Below the pieces are notes generated by a model. It was not told the origin of the DNA and did no database searches. It was given only the letters and a program-made list of their open reading frames with translations. The translations under genes and the position numbers were made by a program. 64,000 nucleotides of DNA from Azoarcus sp. DD4. GTDB lineage: Bacteria > Pseudomonadota > Gammaproteobacteria > Burkholderiales > Rhodocyclaceae. Below are positions 1 to 8,152 of the stretch, in pieces. Location: the NCBI RefSeq assembly GCF_006496635.1, contig NZ_CP022958.1:806001-870000 (forward strand). Direction: 5' to 3'. The stretch's first letter is position 1; each line of letters opens with the position of its first letter.

Positions 1-408
1 GGGATCGATCTCGCCACCATTCCCGAAGGCGACCGCAACTGCATCTATCTCGCCTTCACCCGTCCCGCCTGGCGTGCGCGCCTCGCCGACTGGGACACGT
101 CGATGCCGCATCTGGTCGCGGCCTTCCGCGCGGCCATGGCCGACCATCTGGACGATCCGGCCTGGAATGCGGATCTGCAGCGCTACCTGTCGGTTTCCGC
201 GGAATTCCGCGCGACCTGGCAGCGTTACGAGGTCAGCAACGTGGAGAACCAGCTCAAGCGCTTTCGCCGCGCGGATGGCAGCGTCGTGGCGCTGCAGCAG
301 ATGAACTGGTGGTCGGCGCCGCGCAACGGCGAGCGGCTGCTGGTCTACGTGCCGCTGGCGGGCGCGGGCGCCGACGGGCTGGAGTGTCCGCCGGCGCACG
401 CGGGCTGA
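1..408 (+). CDS. MmyB-type transcriptional regulator, C-terminal part
   Basis: The reading frame is open from the window edge to a TGA at 406-408 and gives 135 residues without a start. The sequence resembles the C-terminal ligand-binding (MmyB-like) domain of XRE-family regulators: an IPEGDRNCIYLAF segment, then an R-x4-W-x2-Y segment and the late FRRADGSVVALQQMNWW stretch. In that family an N-terminal helix-turn-helix precedes this domain; here it would lie outside the window. The gene converges on feoA with about 10 bp between the stops. The ligand and regulated genes cannot be told from this fragment. Family assignment is by remembered motif, so it is moderately secure. Confidence 0.7.
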   Translation, partial: GIDLATIPEGDRNCIYLAFTRPAWRARLADWDTSMPHLVAAFRAAMADHLDDPAWNADLQRYLSVSAEFRATWQRYEVSNVENQLKRFRRADGSVVALQQMNWWSAPRNGERLLVYVPLAGAGADGLECPPAHAG

Positions 409-417
409 AGCGCGGGA

Positions 418-678
418 TCAGTGCCCGGTTTCGACCCAGACGTGGCGGGCGACGTCGTGCTCCAGCGCGAGTTCGACGTGATCGCACAGCACCACCGTCA
501 TCGGCTGCTGCTGCAGCACGGTGACGGTGTGCGGCGCCGACAGGCCGTAGGCGTGGAGCTGTTCGCGCTGCAGCGGATCGATGTCGTCGCCGAAGTCGGC
601 GATGCGGACCTGGCAACCGATGGGCGTGCCGGTGAGGCGGATGCGTTCGTGCGCTTGCGCGCTGGCAGTGGCGTTCAT
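418..678 (-). CDS. feoA: FeoA family ferrous iron transport protein
   Basis: This 86-residue protein has the small SH3-like FeoA layout: an IRLTGTPIGCQVRIADFG segment, a Leu-rich middle (LQREQLHAYGLSA) and a C-terminal VELALEHDVARHVWV strand. FeoA is a cytosolic accessory protein thought to act on the FeoB transporter. The ATG lies 10 bp after the feoB stop on the same strand, so the two are probably cotranscribed, in the order feoB then feoA. The more usual order is feoA first. No feoC-like gene follows; the next gene is convergent. Confidence 0.88.
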   Translation of the reverse strand: MNATASAQAHERIRLTGTPIGCQVRIADFGDDIDPLQREQLHAYGLSAPHTVTVLQQQPMTVVLCDHVELALEHDVARHVWVETGH

Positions 679-688
679 CGCGGGTGCC

Positions 689-2644
689 TCAGAAGAACAG
701 TCGCAGGATGTGGTTGAGGATGCCGCCGATCAGGAAGGCGGTGGGCATGATCATGGCCAGCATCAGCGCCGCCGTGCGCAGCCCCTGCTCCTTGACGATC
801 ATCATCACGCTGGCGATGCAGGGCACGAACAGGGTGATGGTCACCATCCCGACCACCGCCTGCACCATGTTGAGTTCGTGGCTCAGCGCGAACAGGCCGG
901 TCGCGCCGAAGTCGCGCCGCAGGAAGCCCATCACGAAGGCGGCGCTCGCCTCCGGCGGCAGGCCCAGCCAGCCGGTGACCAGCGGTTCGCCGGCCTTGAT
1001 GATCCAGGGCAGCACGCCGAGGCGATCGAGCATGAACATCAGGAAGGTGCCGATCAGGAACAGCGGGATGACCTCGATCAGGTACCACTTCAGCCGCCCG
1101 CCGGTTTTCTTCAGCACGTTGCCGAGCACCGGCAGGCGCATGGGCGGCAGTTCGGTCACGAGCGGGATGCGTCGCCCCTTCACCAGCTTGCCGGCGAGCC
1201 AGCCGGTGAACAGCAGTACGCAGGCGATGCTCACACCCCATATCGTTAGCGCGCCGAGCGACAGGCCGCCGAGCAGGCCGAGCACTACGCCGAGCTGGGC
1301 CGAGCAGGGAATCGCCAGCGCCATCAGGAAGGTGGTGATGAGGCGCTCGCGCGGGGTGTGCAGGATGCGGGTGGTGAGCGTCGCCATGGTGACGCAGCCC
1401 AGGCCGAGCACCATCGGCAGCACCGCGCGGCCGTTCAGGCCGATGGCGGCGAAGCTGCGGTTGGCGATCACCGACAGGCGCGAGAAGTAGCCGGAATCCT
1501 CCAGCACGCCGAAGGCGAGGAAGAAGGTGGTGACGATGGGCAGGATCAGCGCCAGCGCGTAGGTCATGCCCATGGTCCACAGGCCGTACTCGCCCACCAG
1601 CAGGTCGGCGAGCCAGGGGACGGTGATGTGGCGCTGGACGAAGTCGGTGAAGGCCGGGTTGAGCACGCCGCCGAAGAAGTCCTCTTCCAGCAGGCCGACC
1701 AGGGTACCGGCGCCGAAGTCGCCGACGAAGAGATAGACCACGAACAGCACGCCGAACAGCATGGGCCAGCCCCACACCGGATGCACCGCGAGCTGGCCGA
1801 CCAGCAGCGACAGCGTGCGCTCCTTGCCGGCGGCCTGACTGCTGACAGTGCGCGCCAGTGCTTCGGCGGCGCGGCCACGTTCGCGGGCGAGGCGCGCGGC
1901 GAGCGGCTCCTTGCCGGTGGTGGCGACCGCCTTGAGCGTGTCGTGGATGGCGGCGGCGTGAGCGCCGCCGTGTTCGTCCACCCAGCGCGCCACTTCGCTG
2001 TCGTGGCCGAGCAGCAGGATGGCGAGGCCGCGCGCGGCCAGCCGCGGATGCGGGGCGTGGGCAGCGATCAGGCTGGCGATGTGTTCGATTGCCGTTTCGG
2101 TTTCGGCGTCGTAGCGCAGCAACGGGGCAGGCGTGGCCGCGCCGGCAAGCGCATCCGTGAGCGGAGCGATGCCTTCGCCGCCGGTCGCCACTGTCGCTAC
2201 CACCGGCACACCCAGGGCTTCGGCCAGCGCAGCGGTGTCGACGCTGACGCCGCGCGCGCTGGCTTCGTCGGTCATGTTCAAAGCCATCACCATGGGCACG
2301 CCGAGTTCGGCCAGCAGCGCGGTGAGGTTGAGCGTGCGCCGCAGGTTCTTGGCGTCGCCGACCTGGATCAGCGTACGCATGTCTTCATGCAGCAGCGCGC
2401 GCATGGTGGCGCGCTCGTCGTCGCTGCGCGAGGGCAGGGCGAGTACGCCCGGCGTGTCGAGCAGGGAGGCGTCGCGGTCGAAGCGCGGGGCCGCACGGGC
2501 TACTTCGACCGTGGTGCCGGGGTAGTTCGACACGTTGACGTAGGTCCCGGTGAGGCGGTGGAACAGCACCGATTTACCGACGTTGGGGTGGCCGACGAGG
2601 GCGAAGGTGCGGGCAGCGGAGTCCGCGGTGGCGGCTAGGGTCAT
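689..2644 (-). CDS. feoB: Ferrous iron transport protein B
   Basis: FeoB is an inner-membrane Fe(II) transporter with an N-terminal GTPase domain. The 651-residue product shows G1 GHPNVGKS at 18-25, the NYPGTT switch region at 40-45, G3 DTPG at 63-66 and G4 NMTD at 123-126. A long membrane domain follows with repeated hydrophobic helices and Gate-type segments (for example GLGCVTMATLTTR). It is somewhat shorter than the approximately 770-residue E. coli protein. The frame stays open upstream of 2644, but the ATG at 2644 places the start just before the G domain and 40 bp downstream of a Fur-like palindrome. feoA follows directly. Iron-repressed expression through Fur is inferred from that palindrome. 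Confidence 0.95.
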   Translation of the reverse strand: MTLAATADSAARTFALVGHPNVGKSVLFHRLTGTYVNVSNYPGTTVEVARAAPRFDRDASLLDTPGVLALPSRSDDERATMRALLHEDMRTLIQVGDAKNLRRTLNLTALLAELGVPMVMALNMTDEASARGVSVDTAALAEALGVPVVATVATGGEGIAPLTDALAGAATPAPLLRYDAETETAIEHIASLIAAHAPHPRLAARGLAILLLGHDSEVARWVDEHGGAHAAAIHDTLKAVATTGKEPLAARLARERGRAAEALARTVSSQAAGKERTLSLLVGQLAVHPVWGWPMLFGVLFVVYLFVGDFGAGTLVGLLEEDFFGGVLNPAFTDFVQRHITVPWLADLLVGEYGLWTMGMTYALALILPIVTTFFLAFGVLEDSGYFSRLSVIANRSFAAIGLNGRAVLPMVLGLGCVTMATLTTRILHTPRERLITTFLMALAIPCSAQLGVVLGLLGGLSLGALTIWGVSIACVLLFTGWLAGKLVKGRRIPLVTELPPMRLPVLGNVLKKTGGRLKWYLIEVIPLFLIGTFLMFMLDRLGVLPWIIKAGEPLVTGWLGLPPEASAAFVMGFLRRDFGATGLFALSHELNMVQAVVGMVTITLFVPCIASVMMIVKEQGLRTAALMLAMIMPTAFLIGGILNHILRLFF

Positions 2645-2683
2645 GGTGTACGGCTCGGATGACGGCGCATGGACAGTTTGGTT

Positions 2684-2707
2684 TTGAGAATGATAAAGCA
2701 TCTCAAT
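2684..2707 (-). promoter_or_regulatory. Fur-box-like palindrome upstream of feoB
   Basis: The site is a near-palindrome, TTGAGAATG then ATAAAG then CATCTCAA, in an AT-richer patch 40 bp before the feoB ATG. It resembles bacterial Fur operators in length, AT content and dyad symmetry. Position and the iron-transport target support an iron-responsive operator; binding itself is inferred. Confidence 0.65.
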
Positions 2708-2780
2708 ACGTAGGTTTCGATCAATTGCACGTCCGATTGTCGGAGTGCCGACAAGGGGCTTGACCATTCTCTCGCGCTGT

Positions 2781-2803
2781 ACGATATTGAGAAGCATTCG
2801 CGT
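2781..2803. promoter_or_regulatory. Second Fur-like site between feoB and rpsD
   Basis: The core TATTGAGAAGCATTCG here nearly repeats TATTGAGAACAATTCG found at 8485-8500 upstream of the siderophore receptor gene. It lies about 140 bp upstream of feoB and about 265 bp upstream of rpsD, so it could serve either divergent gene. The shared core next to two iron-uptake genes supports a common regulator, most simply Fur. Confidence 0.5.
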
Positions 2804-3065
2804 TAAAGAGTCAGGCCATGCCATACCTTGCTGCGCAGAACGCTGTTCCGGCTTCCGGGCATTCCCGTGATGCGGGGCGCCGTGCCCGGTTTCCGCAGCG
2901 GCCGGCGGCCGCTGCGGGCTGCGCCGCTGTGCTGCAGGCGGGGCGCAGGCGTGCCCTGCGAGGCATGCTGGCCGACTTCGAGGGCGCGTCGGTGATCCTG
3001 TTTGCGCACCTGGCGAAGGCCATGTGCGCGCCCCATCCCCCAGCAATAGAGACAAGGAGAACAGT

Positions 3066-3677
3066 GTGTCGCGTTACACCGGACCACGATTGAAAGTCCT
3101 GCGCGCGCTCGGTGTCGAGCTGCCGGGCCTGTCGCGCAAGCCGATCGGCGAGCGCAACTACCCGCCCGGCCAGCACGGCCAGAAGACCAGGCGCAAGTCG
3201 GACTTTGGCGTCAAGCTGATCGAGAAGCAGAAGCTGCGCTTCAACTATGGCCTGTCCGAGGGTCAGATCCAGCGGCTGTTCAGGGAAGCCAAGATGTCGA
3301 AGGCGCCGACCGGCGAGAAGCTGCTTGAACTGCTCGAACGGCGGCTGGACAACTTCGTCTTCCGTGCCGGTTTCGCGCCCACCACTGTGGCCGCGCGCCA
3401 ACTGGTGCGCCACAAGCATGTGCTGGTGAACGGGCGGGCGGTGAATATCCCGTCGATCCGCGTCCAGCCGGGTGACACCGTCACCCTGACCGAAAAGGGT
3501 CGCAGGATTCCGATCGCGGTCGAATCGCTTACCGAGCCGTCGCTGACGCGCCCGGAATGGCTGAGTTTCGACCCGACGACCGTTACCGCCACGGTGACGC
3601 GCCTGCCGGGCGGCGATGAGGTACCGTTCCCGATCGAGGTGCAGCACGTGGTCGAATACTACGCGGTGCGGATATGA
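3066..3677 (+). CDS. rpsD: Stand-alone 30S ribosomal protein S4 (uS4) paralogue
   Basis: The 203-residue product has the full uS4 layout: SRYTGPRLK start, PGQHGQ motif, EKQKLRFNYGLSE, TGEKLLELLERRLDNFVFR, and an S4 RNA-binding domain (ARQLVRHKHVLVNGRAVNIPS). The start is GTG at 3066, six bases after AAGGAG. The sequence contains no cysteine at all, so it cannot be the zinc-ribbon (C+) type of uS4. It is not next to rpsK, rpoA or rplQ as the main-operon copy would be, so this is probably a second gene. It lies opposite feoB with Fur-like sites between, which raises the possibility of metal-responsive use. A small ORF is translationally coupled to it. Confidence 0.9.
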   Translation: MSRYTGPRLKVLRALGVELPGLSRKPIGERNYPPGQHGQKTRRKSDFGVKLIEKQKLRFNYGLSEGQIQRLFREAKMSKAPTGEKLLELLERRLDNFVFRAGFAPTTVAARQLVRHKHVLVNGRAVNIPSIRVQPGDTVTLTEKGRRIPIAVESLTEPSLTRPEWLSFDPTTVTATVTRLPGGDEVPFPIEVQHVVEYYAVRI

Positions 3678-3967
3678 GCGGCGGCCGCGCTTGCTGCGGT
3701 ACGGCGGCGCCGGCGGTGCCCGGTCCCGAGTACGAGTCGCGGCCGGATCTGGCGCTGGCCGCCTTGCTCTACCTGTTGTCCCGCTTTCCGGCCCGGCGCA
3801 CGCCGGCGATCGCCCAGGCCATCGTCGACCATTTGCGCATCGTTGGCGAAGATCCGCGTATCGCCGCTTGCATCCGCGATTGCGCCGACGGGCTGGTCGA
3901 CGAATGGCGAGCATATGCCTTGCTGAGCGACGACAACGGCTGCGTGCCCGGACGGCGCGTGTCCTGA
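3674..3967 (+). CDS. Small hypothetical protein coupled to rpsD
   Basis: The ATG overlaps the rpsD TGA (ATGA), which implies translational coupling. The 97-residue product has a helical middle (LALAALLYLLSRFPARRTPAIAQAIVDHL) and cysteines at the N-terminus (C7, C8) and in the centre (IAACIRDCADG). No signal peptide or membrane segment is clear. I do not recognise the family. The pairing with an accessory uS4 gene is the only clue to function. Confidence 0.6.
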   Translation: MSGGRACCGTAAPAVPGPEYESRPDLALAALLYLLSRFPARRTPAIAQAIVDHLRIVGEDPRIAACIRDCADGLVDEWRAYALLSDDNGCVPGRRVS

Positions 3968-4010
3968 TTCGCGCCGGCGTGACCCGGGCGGCAGCACCGC
4001 CCCCCCTGCC

Positions 4011-4694
4011 TCAGGTCGCGGCCCAGCGCCGCAGCAGGTTGTGGTAGACGCCGGTGAGCCGGAGCAGCTGATCGTCGTCGGGCGCGCAACGCGGGGTCAG
4101 CTCCTGGATGGCCTGGTCGAGATCGTAGAGCAGGGTGCGATCGCCTTCGCCCTGCACCATGCTCTGGATCCAGAAGAAGGAGGCGATGCGTGCGCCGCGC
4201 GTCACCGGGGTGACCTGGTGCAGGCTGCTCGACGGATAGAGCACCATGTCGCCGGCTTCGAGCTTGACCGCCTGCACGCCGAAGGGGCCTTCGATCTGCA
4301 GCTCGCCGCCGTCGTATTCATCGGGTTCGGACAGGAACAGGGTGGCGGACAGGTCGGTGCGCACCGTGATGTTGGTGCCGCCGACCTGCATCAGCGCGCT
4401 GTCCACGTGCACGCCGTAGGTGCCGCCGTCGCGGTAGCGATTGAATTTCGGCGGATAGATGCGGTTGGGCAGCGCCGCGGAGATGAATTCGGGATGGCTG
4501 CCGAGCCTGCGCAGGATGTGGTTGCCGAGCGCGACGGCGGTGTCCGAGGCATCGTCCAGCTGCTGGTTGCGCTTGACCTGGCGGGCGAGGCTGCCGGCGG
4601 TGGCGAGGCCATCCTGCCACGCGGCCGCGTCGAGGCGGGCCCTGAACTGCCTGACTTCGTCCTTGCTGAGGACGTTCTCGATCGGAATCAACAT
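4011..4694 (-). CDS. piuC: PiuC/YbiX-type Fe(II)-dependent PKHD hydroxylase
   Basis: The 227-residue length and sequence match the PiuC/YbiX family of 2-oxoglutarate/Fe(II) dioxygenases: a PNRIYPPKFNRYRDGGTYG segment, the HVD metal motif (GVHVDSAL), DLSATLFLSEPDEYDGGEL, and a distal His in SSSLHQVTPVTRGAR followed by the Arg that binds 2-oxoglutarate. In other bacteria this gene sits beside a catecholate siderophore receptor (piuA or fiu), as here, with one oxidase gene between. The biochemical substrate of the family is not settled. The ATG is at 4692-4694, and the gene is probably the last of the receptor operon. Confidence 0.92.
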   Translation of the reverse strand: MLIPIENVLSKDEVRQFRARLDAAAWQDGLATAGSLARQVKRNQQLDDASDTAVALGNHILRRLGSHPEFISAALPNRIYPPKFNRYRDGGTYGVHVDSALMQVGGTNITVRTDLSATLFLSEPDEYDGGELQIEGPFGVQAVKLEAGDMVLYPSSSLHQVTPVTRGARIASFFWIQSMVQGEGDRTLLYDLDQAIQELTPRCAPDDDQLLRLTGVYHNLLRRWAAT

Positions 4695-4712
4695 GTTCGT
4701 TTCCCTGACGGG

Positions 4713-5834
4713 TCAGTCGAAAAGAATCTCGGGGCCGATATCGGCCAGCGTGGGGCAACCGGACAGGGCCATGCACACCTCCAGCTCCTCGCGCAGCATC
4801 TTGATCATGTGGGCCACGCCGAGTGCGCCCGCCACGCTCAGCGCGTGCACCTGCAGGCGGCCGATCAGGACTGCGTCGGCGCCCAGCGCCAGCGCCTTGA
4901 AAATGTCGCCGCCCGAGCGGATGCCGCTGTCGAGCAGCAGCGGGTAGGAATTGCCCAGCGCGGCGCGGATGGCCGGCAGCGCGCGCAGGCTGGCGGGGAC
5001 GCCGTCGAGGCTGCGGCCGCCGTGGTTGGAGACGATCTGCGCGGCCACGCCGAGCGCGCGCAGGGCCAGCGCGTCGTCCGGGTGCAGTACCCCCTTGACG
5101 ATGACCGGGAGCGTGCTGTGCTCGATCAGCCAGGCGAGATCCTTCCAGGTAGGCGCCTCGGTCATCATGCCCTGGAAGATGATGCTCTGCCCCGGTTCCA
5201 GGCTGACTTGCGGCGGCACCGGGTAGGCCGCCAGATTGACCGGCCGCACGTCGGGCGGCATCTGGAAGCCGGCGCGCAGCGAGCGGATGCTCGGCGCCTG
5301 GATAGATGCGTCGAGGGTGACGACGAGGGCGGTGTAGCCCGCCGCTTCCGCCCGCCGCACGAGATCCAGCGTGGCTGCGCGCGCGGGCTGGAAATAGAGC
5401 TGGAACCACTTGTCGTGGCCGGCGGAGTGGGCGACGTCTTCCAGGCTGCAGGACGACAGCGTGCTGCACACCATGCAGGCGTCCATGGCGGCTGCGCCGC
5501 GGGCCGTTTCCACTTCACCGGCTGGATGGGCGAGTTTCTGGAAGGCGACGGGCGCGAGCAGGACAGGATGGGGAAGGCTGCGGCCAAGCAGCTCGACGCG
5601 GGTGTGGCCGGCGGTGGTGTCGCGCAGCAGGCGCGGCAGGATGCTGTGATGCGCAAAGGCAGCGAGATTGGCGCGCAGCGTCGCTTCGCTGCCGCTGCCG
5701 CCGGCGATGTATTCGTGGCTCGGCCAGGCGATCGCCTCGCGGGCGCGCGCCTCGTAGTCCTGCGCGCAATGGATATCGGTGGGAATCCGGTTGGCCGCGG
5801 ACCGGGCCTGAGGGGTGGCATTCATCGCATGCAT
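4713..5834 (-). CDS. FMN-dependent alpha-hydroxy-acid oxidase
   Basis: The product, about 373 residues, belongs to the lactate/glycolate oxidase (LldD/LctO) family of FMN TIM-barrel enzymes. Visible signatures are HPVLLAPVAFQKLAHPAGE, the WFQLYFQPAR strand, VVTLDASIQAPS, PVIVKGVLHP with the FMN-contacting Lys, SNHGGRSLDG with the catalytic His and the substrate Arg, and LLDSGIRSGGDIFKALALGA. The upstream TTG in this frame lies inside the receptor terminator hairpin, so an ATG at 5834 or 5825 is preferred. It sits between the siderophore receptor and piuC, so it may be in the iron regulon. Substrate is not predictable; lactate or mandelate-like acids are plausible. Confidence 0.85.
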   Translation of the reverse strand: MHAMNATPQARSAANRIPTDIHCAQDYEARAREAIAWPSHEYIAGGSGSEATLRANLAAFAHHSILPRLLRDTTAGHTRVELLGRSLPHPVLLAPVAFQKLAHPAGEVETARGAAAMDACMVCSTLSSCSLEDVAHSAGHDKWFQLYFQPARAATLDLVRRAEAAGYTALVVTLDASIQAPSIRSLRAGFQMPPDVRPVNLAAYPVPPQVSLEPGQSIIFQGMMTEAPTWKDLAWLIEHSTLPVIVKGVLHPDDALALRALGVAAQIVSNHGGRSLDGVPASLRALPAIRAALGNSYPLLLDSGIRSGGDIFKALALGADAVLIGRLQVHALSVAGALGVAHMIKMLREELEVCMALSGCPTLADIGPEILFD

Positions 5835-5840
5835 CCAATG

Positions 5841-5872
5841 CAAGAGGCCGGGTACGCGTGCCCGGCCTCTTG
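5841..5872 (-). terminator. Stem-loop after the TonB receptor gene
   Basis: A perfect 12-bp inverted repeat (CAAGAGGCCGGG / CCCGGCCTCTTG) encloses an 8-nt loop and begins 12 bp after the receptor stop codon. There is no T-tract on the minus strand, so it may be a weak terminator or an mRNA-stabilising hairpin that sets the receptor level against the downstream oxidase and piuC. Confidence 0.6.
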
Positions 5873-5884
5873 TTCAGCTCGTCA

Positions 5885-8152
5885 TCAGAAGCTGTAGTCG
5901 AGGGTCAGACGCACGGTGCGACGGTCCCCCATGTAGGTGAAGGAGCCCGAACGATAGGCCGCGGTGTAGTACTTCTCGTCGGTCACGTTGCCGATGTTCA
6001 GGCGCGCGTTGAGCTGCTCGGTGAGCTTGTAGGCCGCGAACAGGTCGAACACGGTGTAGTCGGGCACCTTCAGGCTGGTGGCCGCGACCCCTTCCGGCGT
6101 ACCCGAGTACTTCTCGCTCGAATAGCGCGCCGCGCCACCGAAATTGAACTTCGGCGTGGCCTGGTAGCTCAGCTGCACGTTGGCCGTCCGCTCCGGGAAG
6201 TTGCTCAGGGTTTCGCCGACGTTGGCGGCCGTCTGCGACTTGAGGATCTTCGCCTTCATCAGCGCGAGGCCGGCCTGGGCGGTCAGCTTTTCGGTCAGCT
6301 TGCCGGTCAGCGAGAACTCGACACCCTGCACGCGGTACTTGCCGGTGTTGATGGTGCCCAGGCTGTTGTAGCTGGTGGCCGAGGTGGTTTCCATCACGTC
6401 CTTTTTGACCGTGCGGAAGGCCGCCGCGGTGGCCAGCAGCTTGCCGCCCATCAGTTCCCACTTGGTGCCGAGCTCGAAGTTCTGCGACAGCTCGGGCTTG
6501 CTGTCGCCGAAGAGCTGCTGGCGATCCGCGGTGGTGCCGACGCTGGGCACGCAGATGCCGCCGTAGTCGCAGCTCGCGCCGACATCGGATTCGCCGCCGT
6601 TGAAGTCGCTCGCGGTGCTGTAGGTGGCGTAGACGTTGGCGTTGGGCAGGAACTTGTAGGTCACGCCGAGGTGGCCGTTCCACAGGCCGTCTTCCAGGTC
6701 GTACTTGGTGCGCGCGGCCGGGTTGCTGCCGACGGTGTTCTGGTAGTCGAAGCGGTCATAGCGCAGGCCGCCGAACACCGTCCACTTGTCGCTCAAATCC
6801 ACCGTGTCCATCGCCGACAGCGAGATGGTCTTGACGTTCCAGTCGGAGTCCCAGTTGCCCTTGGCGACGCGACGGTTCATCAGGTTCTGCCAGTTGGTCT
6901 CCGCGCCAGTCACGGTGTAGGTCGATGGCGAGACAGAGTAGACGCCGTTCAACACGCTGTGGTCGGAGTATTCCACGCCGAACACGAACTGGTGCTTCAT
7001 GCCGGCGAGCTGGCGGTCGAGGTAGAAGTTGAGCGCGTTGGCGAAGTACTCGACTTCCTGCCAGCCCTGGTGGGTGCTCAGGCGGCTGCCGTTGAAGCCG
7101 GTCATCAGGTAGGCGTTCTTGGTGGTGCCATAGCGCATCAGGTTCTCGATGCGGGTGTCGGCATCGAACTGGTAGCCGGCGCGCAGCGTGTAGGTGTCGA
7201 TCTTGGACTTGAGGAAGTCCTCGTCCTGCAGGTAGACCGGGACGTCGTCGACCACCTTGCCGGTAGTGCGGTTGATGTAGGCGCCGAGGTCGGGTTTGTC
7301 TTCGGCGTCGAGATGGTAGTAGTCGGCAACGAGGGTGAACTTGTCGGTGGCCTTCCACAGGAAGGACAGGGCTGCGCCTTCGCGGTCGCGGTCGGCGGGG
7401 TCGCGGTCGGGCACTTGCTGGTAGGCGTCGAGCAGGTTGACGCGGATGGCCATGTCGTCGGTGAGGACGCGGTTCAGGTCCAGCGTGTAGCGCCGGTATT
7501 CGTCGCCGCCGAAGCCGGCGGAAAGCTTGGCGAAGTCGAGGTCGGTAGTGGCCTGCTTGGTCACCGAGTTGACCGCGCCGCCGGTCGAGCCACGGCCGGC
7601 GAAGGTCGAGCTCGGACCCTTGGTGATCTCGACCTGCTCGGTGGCGAAGCTCTCGCGCACGGTCATGCCGGGGTCGCGCAGGCCGTCGACGAATACGTCG
7701 CTGCGGGCTTCCTGACCGCGGATGATGTAGCGGTCGCCGAAGGCGTTGCCGTTCTCGCCGGTGCCCAGCGTCACCCCCGGTTGCGCCTGCAGGATGTCGC
7801 GCAGGTCGCTGCGGCCGGAGTCTTCGATCGACTTGGCGGTGATGACCGTGATGGTCTGCGGCGTCTCGGCCAGCGGCTTGACGTGGCGCTTGTCACCGGA
7901 GGTCTTGGCCTTGTAGGGAACGCCGGGTTCGGCGTTCGGGTTGGGGTCGATGACGGTGTCGACGACCTTGACCGCCTCCATCTCGACTTCTTCCTTCTTC
8001 GCCGTGTCGTTGGCAGCGAGGGCCGACATCGGCATCAGCATTGCGGTAGAGATACCGAGCGCCACGCCGGTTTTCGTCATGGCCAGGGCCTGGGCGCTGG
8101 CCGGTTTCCTGAAGCTGTGGGGCAGCCGGATGTTCTTGCTCTTTGTCTTCAT
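5885..8152 (-). CDS. fiu: TonB-dependent siderophore receptor, Fiu/PiuA type
   Basis: The 755-residue outer-membrane receptor starts at ATG 8152, preceded by AGGAAAGG; the frame extends upstream but lacks support. An N-terminal signal region ends near PMSALAAND. The plug domain follows (PLAETPQTITVITAKSIEDSG, LRDILQAQPGVTLG, RYIIRGQEARSDVFVDGLRD, VEITKGPSSTFAGRGSTGGAVN), then a barrel of about 500 residues ending in the typical Phe (RLTLDYSF). Family and the neighbouring piuC gene suggest uptake of catecholate or related ferric siderophores, or their breakdown products. Two Fur-like sites upstream imply induction by iron starvation. Confidence 0.92.
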   Translation of the reverse strand: MKTKSKNIRLPHSFRKPASAQALAMTKTGVALGISTAMLMPMSALAANDTAKKEEVEMEAVKVVDTVIDPNPNAEPGVPYKAKTSGDKRHVKPLAETPQTITVITAKSIEDSGRSDLRDILQAQPGVTLGTGENGNAFGDRYIIRGQEARSDVFVDGLRDPGMTVRESFATEQVEITKGPSSTFAGRGSTGGAVNSVTKQATTDLDFAKLSAGFGGDEYRRYTLDLNRVLTDDMAIRVNLLDAYQQVPDRDPADRDREGAALSFLWKATDKFTLVADYYHLDAEDKPDLGAYINRTTGKVVDDVPVYLQDEDFLKSKIDTYTLRAGYQFDADTRIENLMRYGTTKNAYLMTGFNGSRLSTHQGWQEVEYFANALNFYLDRQLAGMKHQFVFGVEYSDHSVLNGVYSVSPSTYTVTGAETNWQNLMNRRVAKGNWDSDWNVKTISLSAMDTVDLSDKWTVFGGLRYDRFDYQNTVGSNPAARTKYDLEDGLWNGHLGVTYKFLPNANVYATYSTASDFNGGESDVGASCDYGGICVPSVGTTADRQQLFGDSKPELSQNFELGTKWELMGGKLLATAAAFRTVKKDVMETTSATSYNSLGTINTGKYRVQGVEFSLTGKLTEKLTAQAGLALMKAKILKSQTAANVGETLSNFPERTANVQLSYQATPKFNFGGAARYSSEKYSGTPEGVAATSLKVPDYTVFDLFAAYKLTEQLNARLNIGNVTDEKYYTAAYRSGSFTYMGDRRTVRLTLDYSF

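Larger units (their letters stand above)
2645..3065. other. Divergent intergenic region feoB / rpsD
   Basis: This 421-bp stretch separates two divergent genes. It contains the two Fur-like sites listed separately and the strong ribosome-binding site of rpsD. An open frame from 2818 overlaps the rpsD start and resembles nothing known; I do not call it. The segment 2820-3020 is GC-rich and shows no further recognisable element. Confidence 0.6.

Noticed and set aside
2818..3093. Small open frame upstream of and overlapping rpsD
   Set aside because: It overlaps the rpsD start in another frame, has no ribosome-binding site and no recognisable sequence.
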